64,000 nucleotides of DNA, taken from contig NZ_BILX01000007.1 in the NCBI RefSeq assembly GCF_004000785.1, positions 62,001 to 126,000 of the forward strand, in the 5' to 3' direction. The position numbers and the translations under genes were made by a program. The notes under the pieces are model-generated. The model saw only the letters and a list, made by a program, of their open reading frames with translations, ran no database searches and had not been told where the DNA came from. The stretch's first letter is position 1, and every line of letters begins with the position of its first letter. Below are positions 53,962-62,785 of this stretch, piece after piece. The stretch comes from Paenibacillus ehimensis NBRC 15659 (GTDB taxonomy: Bacteria; Bacillota; Bacilli; Paenibacillales; NBRC-103111).

Positions 53962-54846
53962 ATGGTAGGCAAAAAAATAACCGTTTCCAAACTAGTGATC
54001 GGCCTGCTGCTGACGCTCCTGACGCTGACGATGTTCGTGCCGATTGTAAACTTGTTTGCCAGAGCGTTATCGCATCCGGACCGCGTTCATCAGCTGAAAG
54101 GCTATGATCTGCTGCCTAAGGGGTTCTCGCTGATCAATTTTCAAGTCGTTCTCGGCAATCCGATTGTCGGCAAGGCGCTGCTGAATTCGCTGTTTATTAC
54201 CGTGGTCGGTACGGGCTTGTGCATCTTTTTTACGACGATTGCGGCTTACGTCTTAACGCGGAAAAACTTGGTCGGCAAAACCCCGATTATGATTTTTCTG
54301 ATTATCATCATGATTTTCGAGCCGGGGATCGTTCAGGAATATATGGTCATGAAGGATCTGCATCTGCTCGACAGTCTGTGGTCGATGGTGCTTTATCGGA
54401 TGATCAACGTGTACTACTTGATTATTATGATGCGTTTCCTGGAAGAAATTCCGGAGTCCTTGCTGGAGGCGGCCAGAATTGACGGCGCCGGGCACATGAC
54501 CCTGTTTATCCGGATCGTTATGCCGCTGGCGCGCATACCGCTGCTGACGATCGGGATGTTCTACGCGATTGCGAAGTGGAACGAGTTTTTCAAATCCAGC
54601 ATCTTCTTGTCCAGCCGCGAGAACACGGTGCTGCAGGTGCTGCTTAGACAATTCGTTGTGGAACGGGACACTTCGACGTTGGTCGGCGCAGCGAATCTGC
54701 TCCAAAACAACAATATCGCGCAGCTCGATTTCTCTTCGCTGAAAGCGGCTACAATCGTCATTGCCATGATTCCGATTCTTATGCTCTATCCTATTATTCT
54801 GAAGTATTACACCAGCGGAGTAATGGATGGCGGCGTCAAAGAATAA
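53962..54846 (+). CDS. ABC sugar-type permease, LplC-like
   Basis: 294 residues, six spans, EAA loop LLEAARIDGAGHMTLFIRIV. N-terminal KLVIGLLLTLLTLTMFVPIVN is the first span. Typical second permease of the LplABC type. Thirty bp before the binding protein gene. Confidence 0.9.
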   Translation: MVGKKITVSKLVIGLLLTLLTLTMFVPIVNLFARALSHPDRVHQLKGYDLLPKGFSLINFQVVLGNPIVGKALLNSLFITVVGTGLCIFFTTIAAYVLTRKNLVGKTPIMIFLIIIMIFEPGIVQEYMVMKDLHLLDSLWSMVLYRMINVYYLIIMMRFLEEIPESLLEAARIDGAGHMTLFIRIVMPLARIPLLTIGMFYAIAKWNEFFKSSIFLSSRENTVLQVLLRQFVVERDTSTLVGAANLLQNNNIAQLDFSSLKAATIVIAMIPILMLYPIILKYYTSGVMDGGVKE

Positions 54847-54876
54847 ACCACACAAGACATTGGGGAGGAAATAGAA

Positions 54877-56328
54877 ATGAGAAAAATGTTCACCCTGCTT
54901 GCCGCAAGCTTGCTGGTCGTCTCCACCGCGTGCAGCTCCGGCAGTTCGACAGCTCCGGGCGGTTCGGGCGCGGCGCCGTCGGGCGACCAGCCGGTCACGA
55001 TTACGATTGTCGACAAGGACCTGCAGCCCGACGATAAATTGCTCAAAGGCATCGAAGAAGGCATGAAAGCCGAAGGCAAAAACGTGAAGCTGCAGCTCGT
55101 TCCCGTGCAGAGCGGCACGTACTCCGAGAAGCTGGGCCTGCTGCTGCAAAGCGGCAACATTCCCGATCTGATTTATTTCCAAGGCGGCGACTACCAGTTC
55201 GCGGTTACCCAAAACATTCTGGAAGATTTGACGCCGTACATCGAAAAATCGACGCACGTGAAAGCGTCCATGAACCCGTACAACCAGGAAAGAACGAAGA
55301 ACTATCCGTATCTGGTATGGCTGTCGCCGACGAGCAGCTCGGTTCCGGTCGTGCGCCAGGATTGGTTTGACAAGACGGCTTCCGGCAAGGAGCTGCTGGT
55401 TAACCCGACCGTGGACAACTACTATAACTTCTTCAAAGAGCTGAAAGAAAAGAACGGCGCCAAATTCGCCTATACGACAGCCGGTACGCTCGACGAGCTT
55501 GATGCGATGTTCGGGCAGGCGTTCGGACTGACCTCCACTTGGCTGAAAGGCGAGGACGGCAAGTACGTATTCGGCAAAACGACCTCCTTCGAAAAAGACA
55601 AGCTGGAGTTTTACGCGAAGCTGTACAAGGACGGCCTGCTCGATCCCGAATTCCTGACCAAGAAATGGGACACGAAAGAGAAAGCGTTCTACGACGGTCA
55701 AGCGGCGATTATCGCCGGAACGCAGGGCAAAGTCATCGACATTTACAACACGAAATCGACGTCGCAGAACGGAGCCGCCGCGAAGGTAATGCCTCTGCCG
55801 CCGGCAAAAGGGAAAGGGCAAGGCTACATCCCGGTCGACGTAAGCAAGGAGAGCCGCGGCTTCGCGATTGCCAAAACGGCCAAAAACAAAGAGATGGCGT
55901 TCGCCGTTTTGGAGTATTTGGCCAGCCCGAAAGGCCAACTGCTCGATAAGCTCGGCATCGAAGGCGAGCAATATACCGTCGTCGACAACAAAATCAAGCT
56001 GACGGCCAAGTCGGCCGAATGGTACCCGCGGTTCGTCGAGTCGACCGTGAACTTCAAGCCGGAGTTCGACCCGTCGACGCCTTACCTGTCCGAGCCGGCG
56101 GCGAAATCGCTGGAGATGATGTCCAAGCTGTCCAAAAAAGACAACAGCTTCATCATTCCTGCGGAGCTTGCAGCCAAATGGGACGCCTGCAACGCGCTTT
56201 ACAAAGAATTTGCGGCCAACGTGGTGACGGGCAAGAAAACGATCGCGGATTTCGACCAGTTCGTGCAAGCCTGGAACGCCGCAGGCGGCAAGGAAATAAC
56301 GGATTACGCCAATCAAACGATAAAATAA
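54877..56328 (+). CDS. extracellular solute-binding lipoprotein
   Basis: 483 residues. Lipoprotein signal MRKMFTLLAASLLVVSTAC with lipid-accepting Cys19, followed by a Ser/Gly-rich tether. Binding-protein fold of family 1/LplA type: VTITIVDKDLQPDDK, GLLLQSGNIPDLIYFQGGDY, YGI-type hinge regions and PYLSEPAAKSLEMM near the end. Delivers the unknown solute to the two permeases. Confidence 0.9.
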   Translation: MRKMFTLLAASLLVVSTACSSGSSTAPGGSGAAPSGDQPVTITIVDKDLQPDDKLLKGIEEGMKAEGKNVKLQLVPVQSGTYSEKLGLLLQSGNIPDLIYFQGGDYQFAVTQNILEDLTPYIEKSTHVKASMNPYNQERTKNYPYLVWLSPTSSSVPVVRQDWFDKTASGKELLVNPTVDNYYNFFKELKEKNGAKFAYTTAGTLDELDAMFGQAFGLTSTWLKGEDGKYVFGKTTSFEKDKLEFYAKLYKDGLLDPEFLTKKWDTKEKAFYDGQAAIIAGTQGKVIDIYNTKSTSQNGAAAKVMPLPPAKGKGQGYIPVDVSKESRGFAIAKTAKNKEMAFAVLEYLASPKGQLLDKLGIEGEQYTVVDNKIKLTAKSAEWYPRFVESTVNFKPEFDPSTPYLSEPAAKSLEMMSKLSKKDNSFIIPAELAAKWDACNALYKEFAANVVTGKKTIADFDQFVQAWNAAGGKEITDYANQTIK

Positions 56329-56386
56329 ACGGCCGGTCAAGTGCGGGGCGGGAGCCACGCACTTCCTGCGGAGGGGAGAGGAACTG

Positions 56387-57544
56387 ATGCTGTCTTTTGC
56401 GGATCGGGTGAAGGGTGTCGTCTTCGGGACGGCGTACGGCGATGCGATGGGCGCGGTCGTGGAGAAAATGACCTATGGTCAAATTAAAGAAAAATACGGC
56501 CGCGTCGAAACGACGAAAACGAAGTGGTGGAAGGCGGATTGGCCGGAGACGGCGCGGCTCGGCCGAATGCGCGGCCAAGGCATCGTGACGGACGATACGC
56601 TCATGACGCTGGCGCTGATGAACGTGTACTGCACGGAGCGTCGTCATCTGGACGCCTACGATATGGCGAACGAATTTGTGAAGGAAATTGCCTTCCGGCC
56701 ACGGTATATTCCGGAGTTCGGCAGAGAGGCGCTTATTTTGGACCGGTTGTTTTATCCCGAGAAGCATATTTTCAACCGGCACGTGCTTGCCAATTGCGAG
56801 CCCCGCGAGGGCGGTTACGGCAATATGGTCAACTGCGGAGCGGCCATGTACATCGCTCCTGTCGGGATCGTGAACGCCTGCAACCCGAAGGGCGCATACG
56901 ACGAAGCGATTTTGTTCGCCTCCGGCCATCAAATCAGCTACGGGCTGGAAGCGGCGGGCGTGATGGCCTGCTGCGTCGCTAAGGCGTTCGAGCCGGGCGT
57001 CACGGTGCATGATGTGGCGGAGACCGCGGTGCGGTATGCCAAGGATGGCACGAAGCGGGCCATTTACGCTCTTTGCGAGAAGGCCCTGCTTCTGCAAGCG
57101 GATAAAGCGGACCGGGACAAGGTTGTCCATGCTTTACACGAAGTGATGGCAGTCTACTCTCCGATGCGCGACGACGTCAACCGGAGCATCGATAAAGTCG
57201 GCATCCCTTCGAATCATTACACGCCAAGCCGGTTGTTCTCCATCGAGGAGCTGCCGCTGGCGCTGGCTTACATGGTCCTGCACGACGGCGATTTCCTTGA
57301 GGCGGTCAAGGACGGCGTAAGCTCCGGCCGCGATACCGATTCGATCGGCGTCATGATCGGCGCCATTCTGGGCGCGATGCAGGGCGCTCGGGCGATTCCG
57401 GCCGACGAAATCGCGGTGCTGGAAGAGGTCAATAAGCAGGATATCGAAGGGAGCTGCGACCGGTTTATCGAAGCAGCCGCGGCGATTATCCAGGAGGATC
57501 TGGAATTGAACAGCAAGCGGCAGAAGTTTTTGGAAGTCCGGTAA
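56387..57544 (+). CDS. ADP-ribosylglycohydrolase-family protein
   Basis: 385 residues with the full dinuclear-metal signature of the family: GTAYGDAMGAVVE near the N-terminus, GIVTDDTLMTLAL (TDDT), and SGRDTDSIGVMIGAILGA toward the C-terminus. The family hydrolyses N- or O-glycosidic bonds to ribose, including ADP-ribosyl groups, but operonic members are often small-molecule ribosidases. Following gene is a paralog; a PfkB kinase comes next, which points to release of a ribose-like sugar. Confidence 0.88.
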   Translation: MLSFADRVKGVVFGTAYGDAMGAVVEKMTYGQIKEKYGRVETTKTKWWKADWPETARLGRMRGQGIVTDDTLMTLALMNVYCTERRHLDAYDMANEFVKEIAFRPRYIPEFGREALILDRLFYPEKHIFNRHVLANCEPREGGYGNMVNCGAAMYIAPVGIVNACNPKGAYDEAILFASGHQISYGLEAAGVMACCVAKAFEPGVTVHDVAETAVRYAKDGTKRAIYALCEKALLLQADKADRDKVVHALHEVMAVYSPMRDDVNRSIDKVGIPSNHYTPSRLFSIEELPLALAYMVLHDGDFLEAVKDGVSSGRDTDSIGVMIGAILGAMQGARAIPADEIAVLEEVNKQDIEGSCDRFIEAAAAIIQEDLELNSKRQKFLEVR

Positions 57545-57572
57545 ACATTATTTTAAAGGCGGTGCACGGAAC

Positions 57573-59678
57573 ATGATTCCTTCGAATTATTTAGAGAAAG
57601 TTTACGCAGGGTATTTGGGCATGAATATCGGCATAAGGCTGGGCGCGCCGGTGGAGCCGACGATCTGGACTTATGAGCGGATTAAAAACACGTACGGCGA
57701 GATAACGGACTACGTAAAGGAATTCAAAAATTTCGCTGCCGATGACGACGCGAACGGCCCGTATTATTTTCTGCGGGCCTTGTATGACGATGCGGTCGAC
57801 CGCGATATTACCCCAAACGACGTGGCCCGCGCCTGGCTGAACTACGCCCGCGAAGGCATCGGGATGTTCTGGTGGGGCGGCTATGGCGTCAGCACGGAGC
57901 ATACGGCTTACATCAACCTGAAGAAAGGAATTCCGGCCCCGCAATCCGGCTCGATCGAGCAGAACGGGCTCATCATCGCCGAGCAGATCGGCGGGCAAAT
58001 TTTTATCGATACGTGGGGCTTGGTCAATCCGTGCAATCCGAAGAAAGCCGCCGATTTCGGCGAGGCTGCGGCCCGCGTCTCGCACGATGGCGAGGGGGTG
58101 CTGGGGGCGAGATTTTTCTGCGCGGCGATCTCCAAGGCGTTCGAAACATCGGATATCCGCGAGATTATCGAAGCGGGGCTCGGGCAAATTCCTGCGAATT
58201 CGCTCTATGCGCAGGTGGCGAGAGCGGTGCTGGAATTCCATGCGCAGCAGCCGGACGATTTCCGGGCATGCCGCGATATGCTCGAAAGAGACTGGGGCTA
58301 CGACAAATATACCGGCGTCTGTCATATTATTCCAAATGCTGGCGTCTGCGTACTGGCGATGATTTACGGCCAGGGCGACTTCAACCGGACGGTGGAAATC
58401 GCCACGATGTGCGGCTGGGACACCGACTGCAATGCGGGCAACGTCGGCACTGTGCTCGGCGTCGCCTGCGGCCTGGAAGGCATTGCGGACAAGTACCGCA
58501 AGCCGATCAATGATTCCATCGTGATGTCGGGCATCTCCGGCTACCTGAACATACTGGATATTCCTACGTATGCCAAGGAATTGACGATTCTGGGCTACCG
58601 TCTCGCGAAGGAGCCGTGCCCGCAGGAAATCGTCGACAGCTTTACGGAACGCGACGTTTATTTTGATTTCGAGCTGCCGGGCTCGACGCACAATATCCGG
58701 GTATCCGATCCGTTCTTCTGCCAGGCGCGGCATTCGACGGAGAAAGCTTTCCGGGGAACCGGCTCGCTCGAAGTTGTGTTTGACCGCATGACCCGCGGCG
58801 AGAAGTCGAAAATCTTTTACAAGCCTTTCTACACCCGCGCCGATTTCAGCGACGAGCGGTATTCGCCGACGTTTGCGCCGAGAGCGTATTCGGGTCAGAA
58901 AGTATCGATGAGCATTTATCTGGATCAATGGGGCGGCAACGAGACGATGGGCATCGCTCCTTACGTCCGGCTGCATAAAAGCAAGAGAGAGCTCGTCCAA
59001 GGCTATATCAAGCTTGTGAACCAAGAGTGGATTGAGGTGGAGTTCGTCATTCCCGATTCGGAAGGCGAGCTGATCGACGAGGTCGGTATCGTGCTCGAAT
59101 CGTATTCGACGCGCAAGCCGAAAAGCCTCGGCCGCATCTTTATTGACGAATTCCGGATTTCCGGCAAAGCCGACTACACGATTGATTTCCATAAACAGTC
59201 GGGCGATTTCGGCTGCGTGACGCCTTTTGCCCATAATCACGGCGCCTGGAGCCTGGTGGACGGCTCGATGTATCTGATGACCGCCGAGCCTAGCGAAGCG
59301 TATACGGGCAACTATTTTGCCACGGATTATACCGTAACTGTGAACATCAACCCGCAAATTGGCGATTCGCATCTGGTGGCGGTTCGCGCCCAAGGAGCGA
59401 TGCGCGGGTATCACGCAGGCTTTGACGGCAAAGATCAAGTCTCCCTCTACCTGAACGATTTCGGTTATACTAAACTAACCGGAGCCAGTTACCCCTGGCA
59501 GCTTGGTCAGAACTATGAATTCAAGGTGACGGTGCAAGGGCAGGTCATCACGCTGTTCATCAACGGGGAGCAAATTCTGCAGCATACGGACGGTACGTTC
59601 GGCTACGGCATGTACGGGGTCAGCACCCTCGGCGCGGCGAGGGCCTACTACAGCAATATTCGAGTCACGGAGCTCTAG
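57573..59678 (+). CDS. ADP-ribosylglycohydrolase-like protein with C-terminal LamG-like domain
   Basis: 701 residues, twice the usual size. Residues 1-355 are an ARH fold, but the metal ligands are changed: GYLGMNIGIRLGAPVEP lacks the Asp of the first motif, FAADDDANG replaces TDDT, while CGWDTDCNAGNVG keeps the last Asp pair. Residues 360-545 are a beta-rich middle; 545-701 resemble a concanavalin/LamG-type domain (GAWSLVDGSMYLM, YEFKVTVQGQVITLFINGEQ). The N-terminus has no signal peptide. Substrate range probably differs from the shorter paralog upstream. Confidence 0.82.
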   Translation: MIPSNYLEKVYAGYLGMNIGIRLGAPVEPTIWTYERIKNTYGEITDYVKEFKNFAADDDANGPYYFLRALYDDAVDRDITPNDVARAWLNYAREGIGMFWWGGYGVSTEHTAYINLKKGIPAPQSGSIEQNGLIIAEQIGGQIFIDTWGLVNPCNPKKAADFGEAAARVSHDGEGVLGARFFCAAISKAFETSDIREIIEAGLGQIPANSLYAQVARAVLEFHAQQPDDFRACRDMLERDWGYDKYTGVCHIIPNAGVCVLAMIYGQGDFNRTVEIATMCGWDTDCNAGNVGTVLGVACGLEGIADKYRKPINDSIVMSGISGYLNILDIPTYAKELTILGYRLAKEPCPQEIVDSFTERDVYFDFELPGSTHNIRVSDPFFCQARHSTEKAFRGTGSLEVVFDRMTRGEKSKIFYKPFYTRADFSDERYSPTFAPRAYSGQKVSMSIYLDQWGGNETMGIAPYVRLHKSKRELVQGYIKLVNQEWIEVEFVIPDSEGELIDEVGIVLESYSTRKPKSLGRIFIDEFRISGKADYTIDFHKQSGDFGCVTPFAHNHGAWSLVDGSMYLMTAEPSEAYTGNYFATDYTVTVNINPQIGDSHLVAVRAQGAMRGYHAGFDGKDQVSLYLNDFGYTKLTGASYPWQLGQNYEFKVTVQGQVITLFINGEQILQHTDGTFGYGMYGVSTLGAARAYYSNIRVTEL

Positions 59679-59720
59679 AAGTCCGGTCCGGTGAATTTGT
59701 AACGAAGAGGGCGGAATCCG

Positions 59721-60611
59721 ATGAAAATTATGGTTGTCGGCAGTGCAAATATGGATATGGTTATGCGGACAAGCCGTCTTCCCGAGATCGGGGAGACGAT
59801 GCGGGGTGACGGATTTTTCCTCGCGCCCGGCGGCAAAGGGGCCAATCAAGCGGTAGCTTGCGCCAAGATGGGCGCCGAAACGTGGTTTATGGGGAAGGTG
59901 GGCGAAGATATTTTCGGCCAGTCCCTGATCGACCGGCTTAGCGGCTTCGGTGTGCGCACGGACTTCCTCAAGCGCGAGCAGGGCGTCACGACGGGCGTGG
60001 CAGCCATCACCGTATGCAACGGAAATAACAGCATCCTTCTCGACGGCGGCGCCAATAACGAAGTCTCTCCCGGTTATATCCAAGGCTACAAGCAAGAGCT
60101 GCTTTCGTCCGCGGCTGTGATGCTGCAGCTGGAAATACCCATGGAGACGGTTTACGAGGTGATTCGTCTGGTGAAAGGCCAAGTGCCGATTTTCCTGAAT
60201 CCCGCGCCAGCGGTTCCGACCGAGGATGCGATGTTGCAGGGAGTCGATTATTTTACGCCGAACGAAATCGAATGCCGCCTCTACACGGGTGTCGAGATCC
60301 GGAGCACCGACGATGCTTTCGAGGCTTTGAACAAGCTGCGGGACAAAGGGATCCGCTATCCGCTCATTACGCTCGGAGAAAAGGGCATCGTGTATTATAA
60401 CGGAACGGAGAACGTATACAAGGAAGCGCGCAAGGTTCAAGCCGTCGATACGACGGCGGCCGGGGACACGTTCTCCGGTACGCTGGCCGCGATGATTATC
60501 GCCGGCAAAAGCATGGACGAAGCGGTGGATATCGCCCAGCGCGCCTCGTCCATTGCAGTGACACGCTTGGGAGCGCAGGACGCGATCCCTATGTTGTCGG
60601 AAGTTTTATAG
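59721..60611 (+). CDS. PfkB-family sugar kinase, ribokinase-like
   Basis: 296 residues. PfkB signature 1 GGKGANQAVACAKMGAE and signature 2 DTTAAGDTFSGTLAAM with the catalytic Asp in AAGD; N-terminus MKIMVVGSANMDMVMRTSRL typical of ribokinases. Would phosphorylate the sugar released by the hydrolases to ribose 5-phosphate or a similar product. Last gene of the operon, followed by a terminator shared with the convergent chemoreceptor gene. Confidence 0.88.
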   Translation: MKIMVVGSANMDMVMRTSRLPEIGETMRGDGFFLAPGGKGANQAVACAKMGAETWFMGKVGEDIFGQSLIDRLSGFGVRTDFLKREQGVTTGVAAITVCNGNNSILLDGGANNEVSPGYIQGYKQELLSSAAVMLQLEIPMETVYEVIRLVKGQVPIFLNPAPAVPTEDAMLQGVDYFTPNEIECRLYTGVEIRSTDDAFEALNKLRDKGIRYPLITLGEKGIVYYNGTENVYKEARKVQAVDTTAAGDTFSGTLAAMIIAGKSMDEAVDIAQRASSIAVTRLGAQDAIPMLSEVL

Positions 60612-60620
60612 GTTGGTCTA

Positions 60621-60653
60621 AGCACTTGCTTGCCTAAGCAGGTGCTTTTTTGC
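60621..60653. terminator. terminator between ribokinase and chemoreceptor genes
   Basis: AAGCACTTGCTT (60621-60632) pairs with AAGCAGGTGCTT (60637-60648) around GCCT, followed by six Ts. Ends the catabolic operon. Confidence 0.88.
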
Positions 60654-60661
60654 GAACAGTC

Positions 60662-62359
60662 TTACAGCCGGAAGCGGCGAATGCTCTCGCGAAGCTCTGC
60701 TGCAAGCAGCGTAAGCGACTCCGCGCTGCCGGAGATGCGTTCCATCGAAGCGAACTGCTCGTTCGAAGCTGCGGCGACGCTTTCCGTGCTGTCGCTGGAG
60801 GTCTGGGCGATCATCGCCGTGGACGTAACCGAGGCGGTAATCTGCTCCGTGGTCGCCGCCATTTCTTCCGCCGTGGCGGACACTTCCTGAATATGACCGT
60901 TCAATTGCTCGATAGAAGCGGCAATGTCCCGGAAGCTGCGGCCGGAGTCGCTCACCAAATGGATGCCTGCCGTAACCTGCTCCGTAACCTCGCGGATCGC
61001 TCCGGCCGTATCTTTCGTTTCCCCTTGAATCAAGTGGATGCGCTGGGTAATTTCCTTGGCGGCCGCTTCGGATTGGGTAGCCAGCTTCTTTACCTCGGCC
61101 GCGACGACCGCGAAGCCTTTGCCGCTTTCCCCGGCTCTTGCCGCCTCAATCGAAGCGTTCAATGCCAGCAAATTCGTTTGGTAAGCGATCTCGGAGATTA
61201 ATTTCACAATGCCTCCGATTTCGTCGGAACGTTTGCTCAGCCGTTCCATACGTTCCGAGGTCTGCTTGGTTGTTGTGGAAATGGCGTTCATCTGCTCTTC
61301 CGCTTCGTCCATCGACACCGTGCCTTTCACCGCATTGGCGGCTGTCAGCTGGAACTGCTCCGCCATTTCCGAGGTTGCCTCCGAAATCCGGCCGATCCCT
61401 GCGGCCATTTCTTCCATCACGACGGCGGTTTCCTTCGAGGTCGTCAGCTGCGCTTGCGCTCCTCCGGCTACCTGCCGGGAGGCGTCGGCAATCTGCTGCG
61501 CGGCGATCGTCGTTTGACTGGCGTCGGCCGCTAGCGAATCGGCCAGCTGCGCGACCTGCTGCGAAGCTTCCGAAGAGCGGCTGATCGCCGTATGAAGCTC
61601 GCGGACCATGCGATTCAGGGCGTCGGCCAGTTGGCCGGTTTCATCGCGGCTTTTCACGGAAAGCGGCGGAACGGTCAGGTCGCCGTCCGCGACCCGTACG
61701 ATACTGCCGGTGACCAGACGCAGCGGGCGGGCAATCAGAAGGAGGAACAGCGTGCTGATGCCGATGGCGACCGCCACGCTGATTCCGAGAATGACATACA
61801 CCCATATTAAGCTATCGCGATATGCTTTTTTTGCTTCCAGTGCGGAGGTTTCAGCCTGCTTGTGGTTCCATTCGACCAAACTGGTCAAATGCTTCTGCAT
61901 TTCGTCAAAAATACGGTGGCCGGCATCGATCAGGATCATGGCTTGCTGGGGGTTGCTGCGGCTGGTGACTAACGTTTTTTGCGTGTTCTTTTTGAATTCG
62001 TCCCAACTTTCCTTGAAGGAAGCAAAGTTGCTTCGTTCTTCGTCGGCTGTGATCTGGGACTCGTACTGCTGCACCGTCGATTCGACCAAGGCGTAGCTTG
62101 CGCCGATTTCATCCTCTAGGGTTTTGCGCGCTTGAGCATCGCTGCTGTCTTTGTGGCGGAACACCAAATTAAGCACATGCTCCGTCTCGAAATAAATCCG
62201 GTTGATTTCTTTCACCTTGGGCATCGAGTTTTCGGTAACTTGCTCTACGCGGTTTTGGATAAACATCATACGGTTTAAAGCAAGAACGGCGGTGATGGTA
62301 GTAAGGAGCAACATGGTAATAAAACCCAAAGAAAGCTTTCTACTGACAGTCCAGCGCAT
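60662..62359 (-). CDS. methyl-accepting chemotaxis protein
   Basis: 565 residues from the ATG at 62359 (GAGGGGG upstream; the longer ORF start at 62428 has no good site). First membrane span [20 protein letters not shown], a four-helix-bundle ligand domain to about 185, second span [24 protein letters not shown] ([20 protein letters not shown]), and a cytoplasmic signalling domain with the highly conserved hairpin [20 protein letters not shown]. Ligand unknown; it may guide cells to the substrate of the neighbouring operon, but this is only suggested by position. Confidence 0.9.
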   Translation of the reverse strand: MRWTVSRKLSLGFITMLLLTTITAVLALNRMMFIQNRVEQVTENSMPKVKEINRIYFETEHVLNLVFRHKDSSDAQARKTLEDEIGASYALVESTVQQYESQITADEERSNFASFKESWDEFKKNTQKTLVTSRSNPQQAMILIDAGHRIFDEMQKHLTSLVEWNHKQAETSALEAKKAYRDSLIWVYVILGISVAVAIGISTLFLLLIARPLRLVTGSIVRVADGDLTVPPLSVKSRDETGQLADALNRMVRELHTAISRSSEASQQVAQLADSLAADASQTTIAAQQIADASRQVAGGAQAQLTTSKETAVVMEEMAAGIGRISEATSEMAEQFQLTAANAVKGTVSMDEAEEQMNAISTTTKQTSERMERLSKRSDEIGGIVKLISEIAYQTNLLALNASIEAARAGESGKGFAVVAAEVKKLATQSEAAAKEITQRIHLIQGETKDTAGAIREVTEQVTAGIHLVSDSGRSFRDIAASIEQLNGHIQEVSATAEEMAATTEQITASVTSTAMIAQTSSDSTESVAAASNEQFASMERISGSAESLTLLAAELRESIRRFRL

Positions 62360-62619
62360 CGAACGAGCCCCCTCGGCTATGCTATTTTTATATTGGATAT
62401 GGTTTTCAGAATAAAACCAATTCGACAATCCAATGGTAAATTCCTTCTTATTCCAGCCCGATTCGCAGCCTTAGCGTCGGTTTTTGTATAAAATTTCTAT
62501 AAATTCTGTACCATCCGGACGAATAGAATCTGCCATCCTGAGGTTAAGGTTGAAATCGACGGCCCAAAAGAAGCTCATCTGAAGATGATTCGTTGCTATT
62601 TGTCGAACAAAATTATCTA

Positions 62620-62648
62620 TTGCAGATTTTGGCAGAAAATGATATTAT
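62620..62648 (+). promoter_or_regulatory. promoter of the essC transcript
   Basis: TTGCAG (62620-62625) and TATTAT (62643-62648), 17-bp spacing, in the 425-bp gap between the divergent chemoreceptor and essC. Start of transcription would be near 62655, only about 20 bases before the terminator-like hairpin. Confidence 0.55.
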
Positions 62649-62672
62649 ACAACCAATGATCGAAGCGGAAGC

Positions 62673-62719
62673 ACCGCCTTATTCATGTGTATTTGACCAT
62701 GGATAGGGCGGTTTTTTTT
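62673..62719 (+). terminator. intrinsic-terminator-like hairpin in the essC leader
   Basis: ACCGCC (62673-62678) pairs with GGCGGT (62707-62712); CATG (62684-62687) and CATG (62698-62701) also pair; then eight Ts. It stands between the predicted promoter and essC, so it should stop most transcripts unless overcome. No plus-strand gene ends here. Confidence 0.75.
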
Positions 62720-62785
62720 GTGCTCTATGTGGGAAATTTTGTAAATATTTGTCCGATTGTCTGTTCGAAAGAAGGAGGGTGACCT

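Noticed and set aside
54253-56358. 701-codon open frame on the minus strand opposite the permease and binding-protein genes
   Set aside because: It mirrors GC-rich codon structure of well-supported genes; the translation is Arg/His/Gln-rich without motifs or a ribosome binding site. Same for 57591-59438, 43244-44350, 32986-34245 and 27962-29023.
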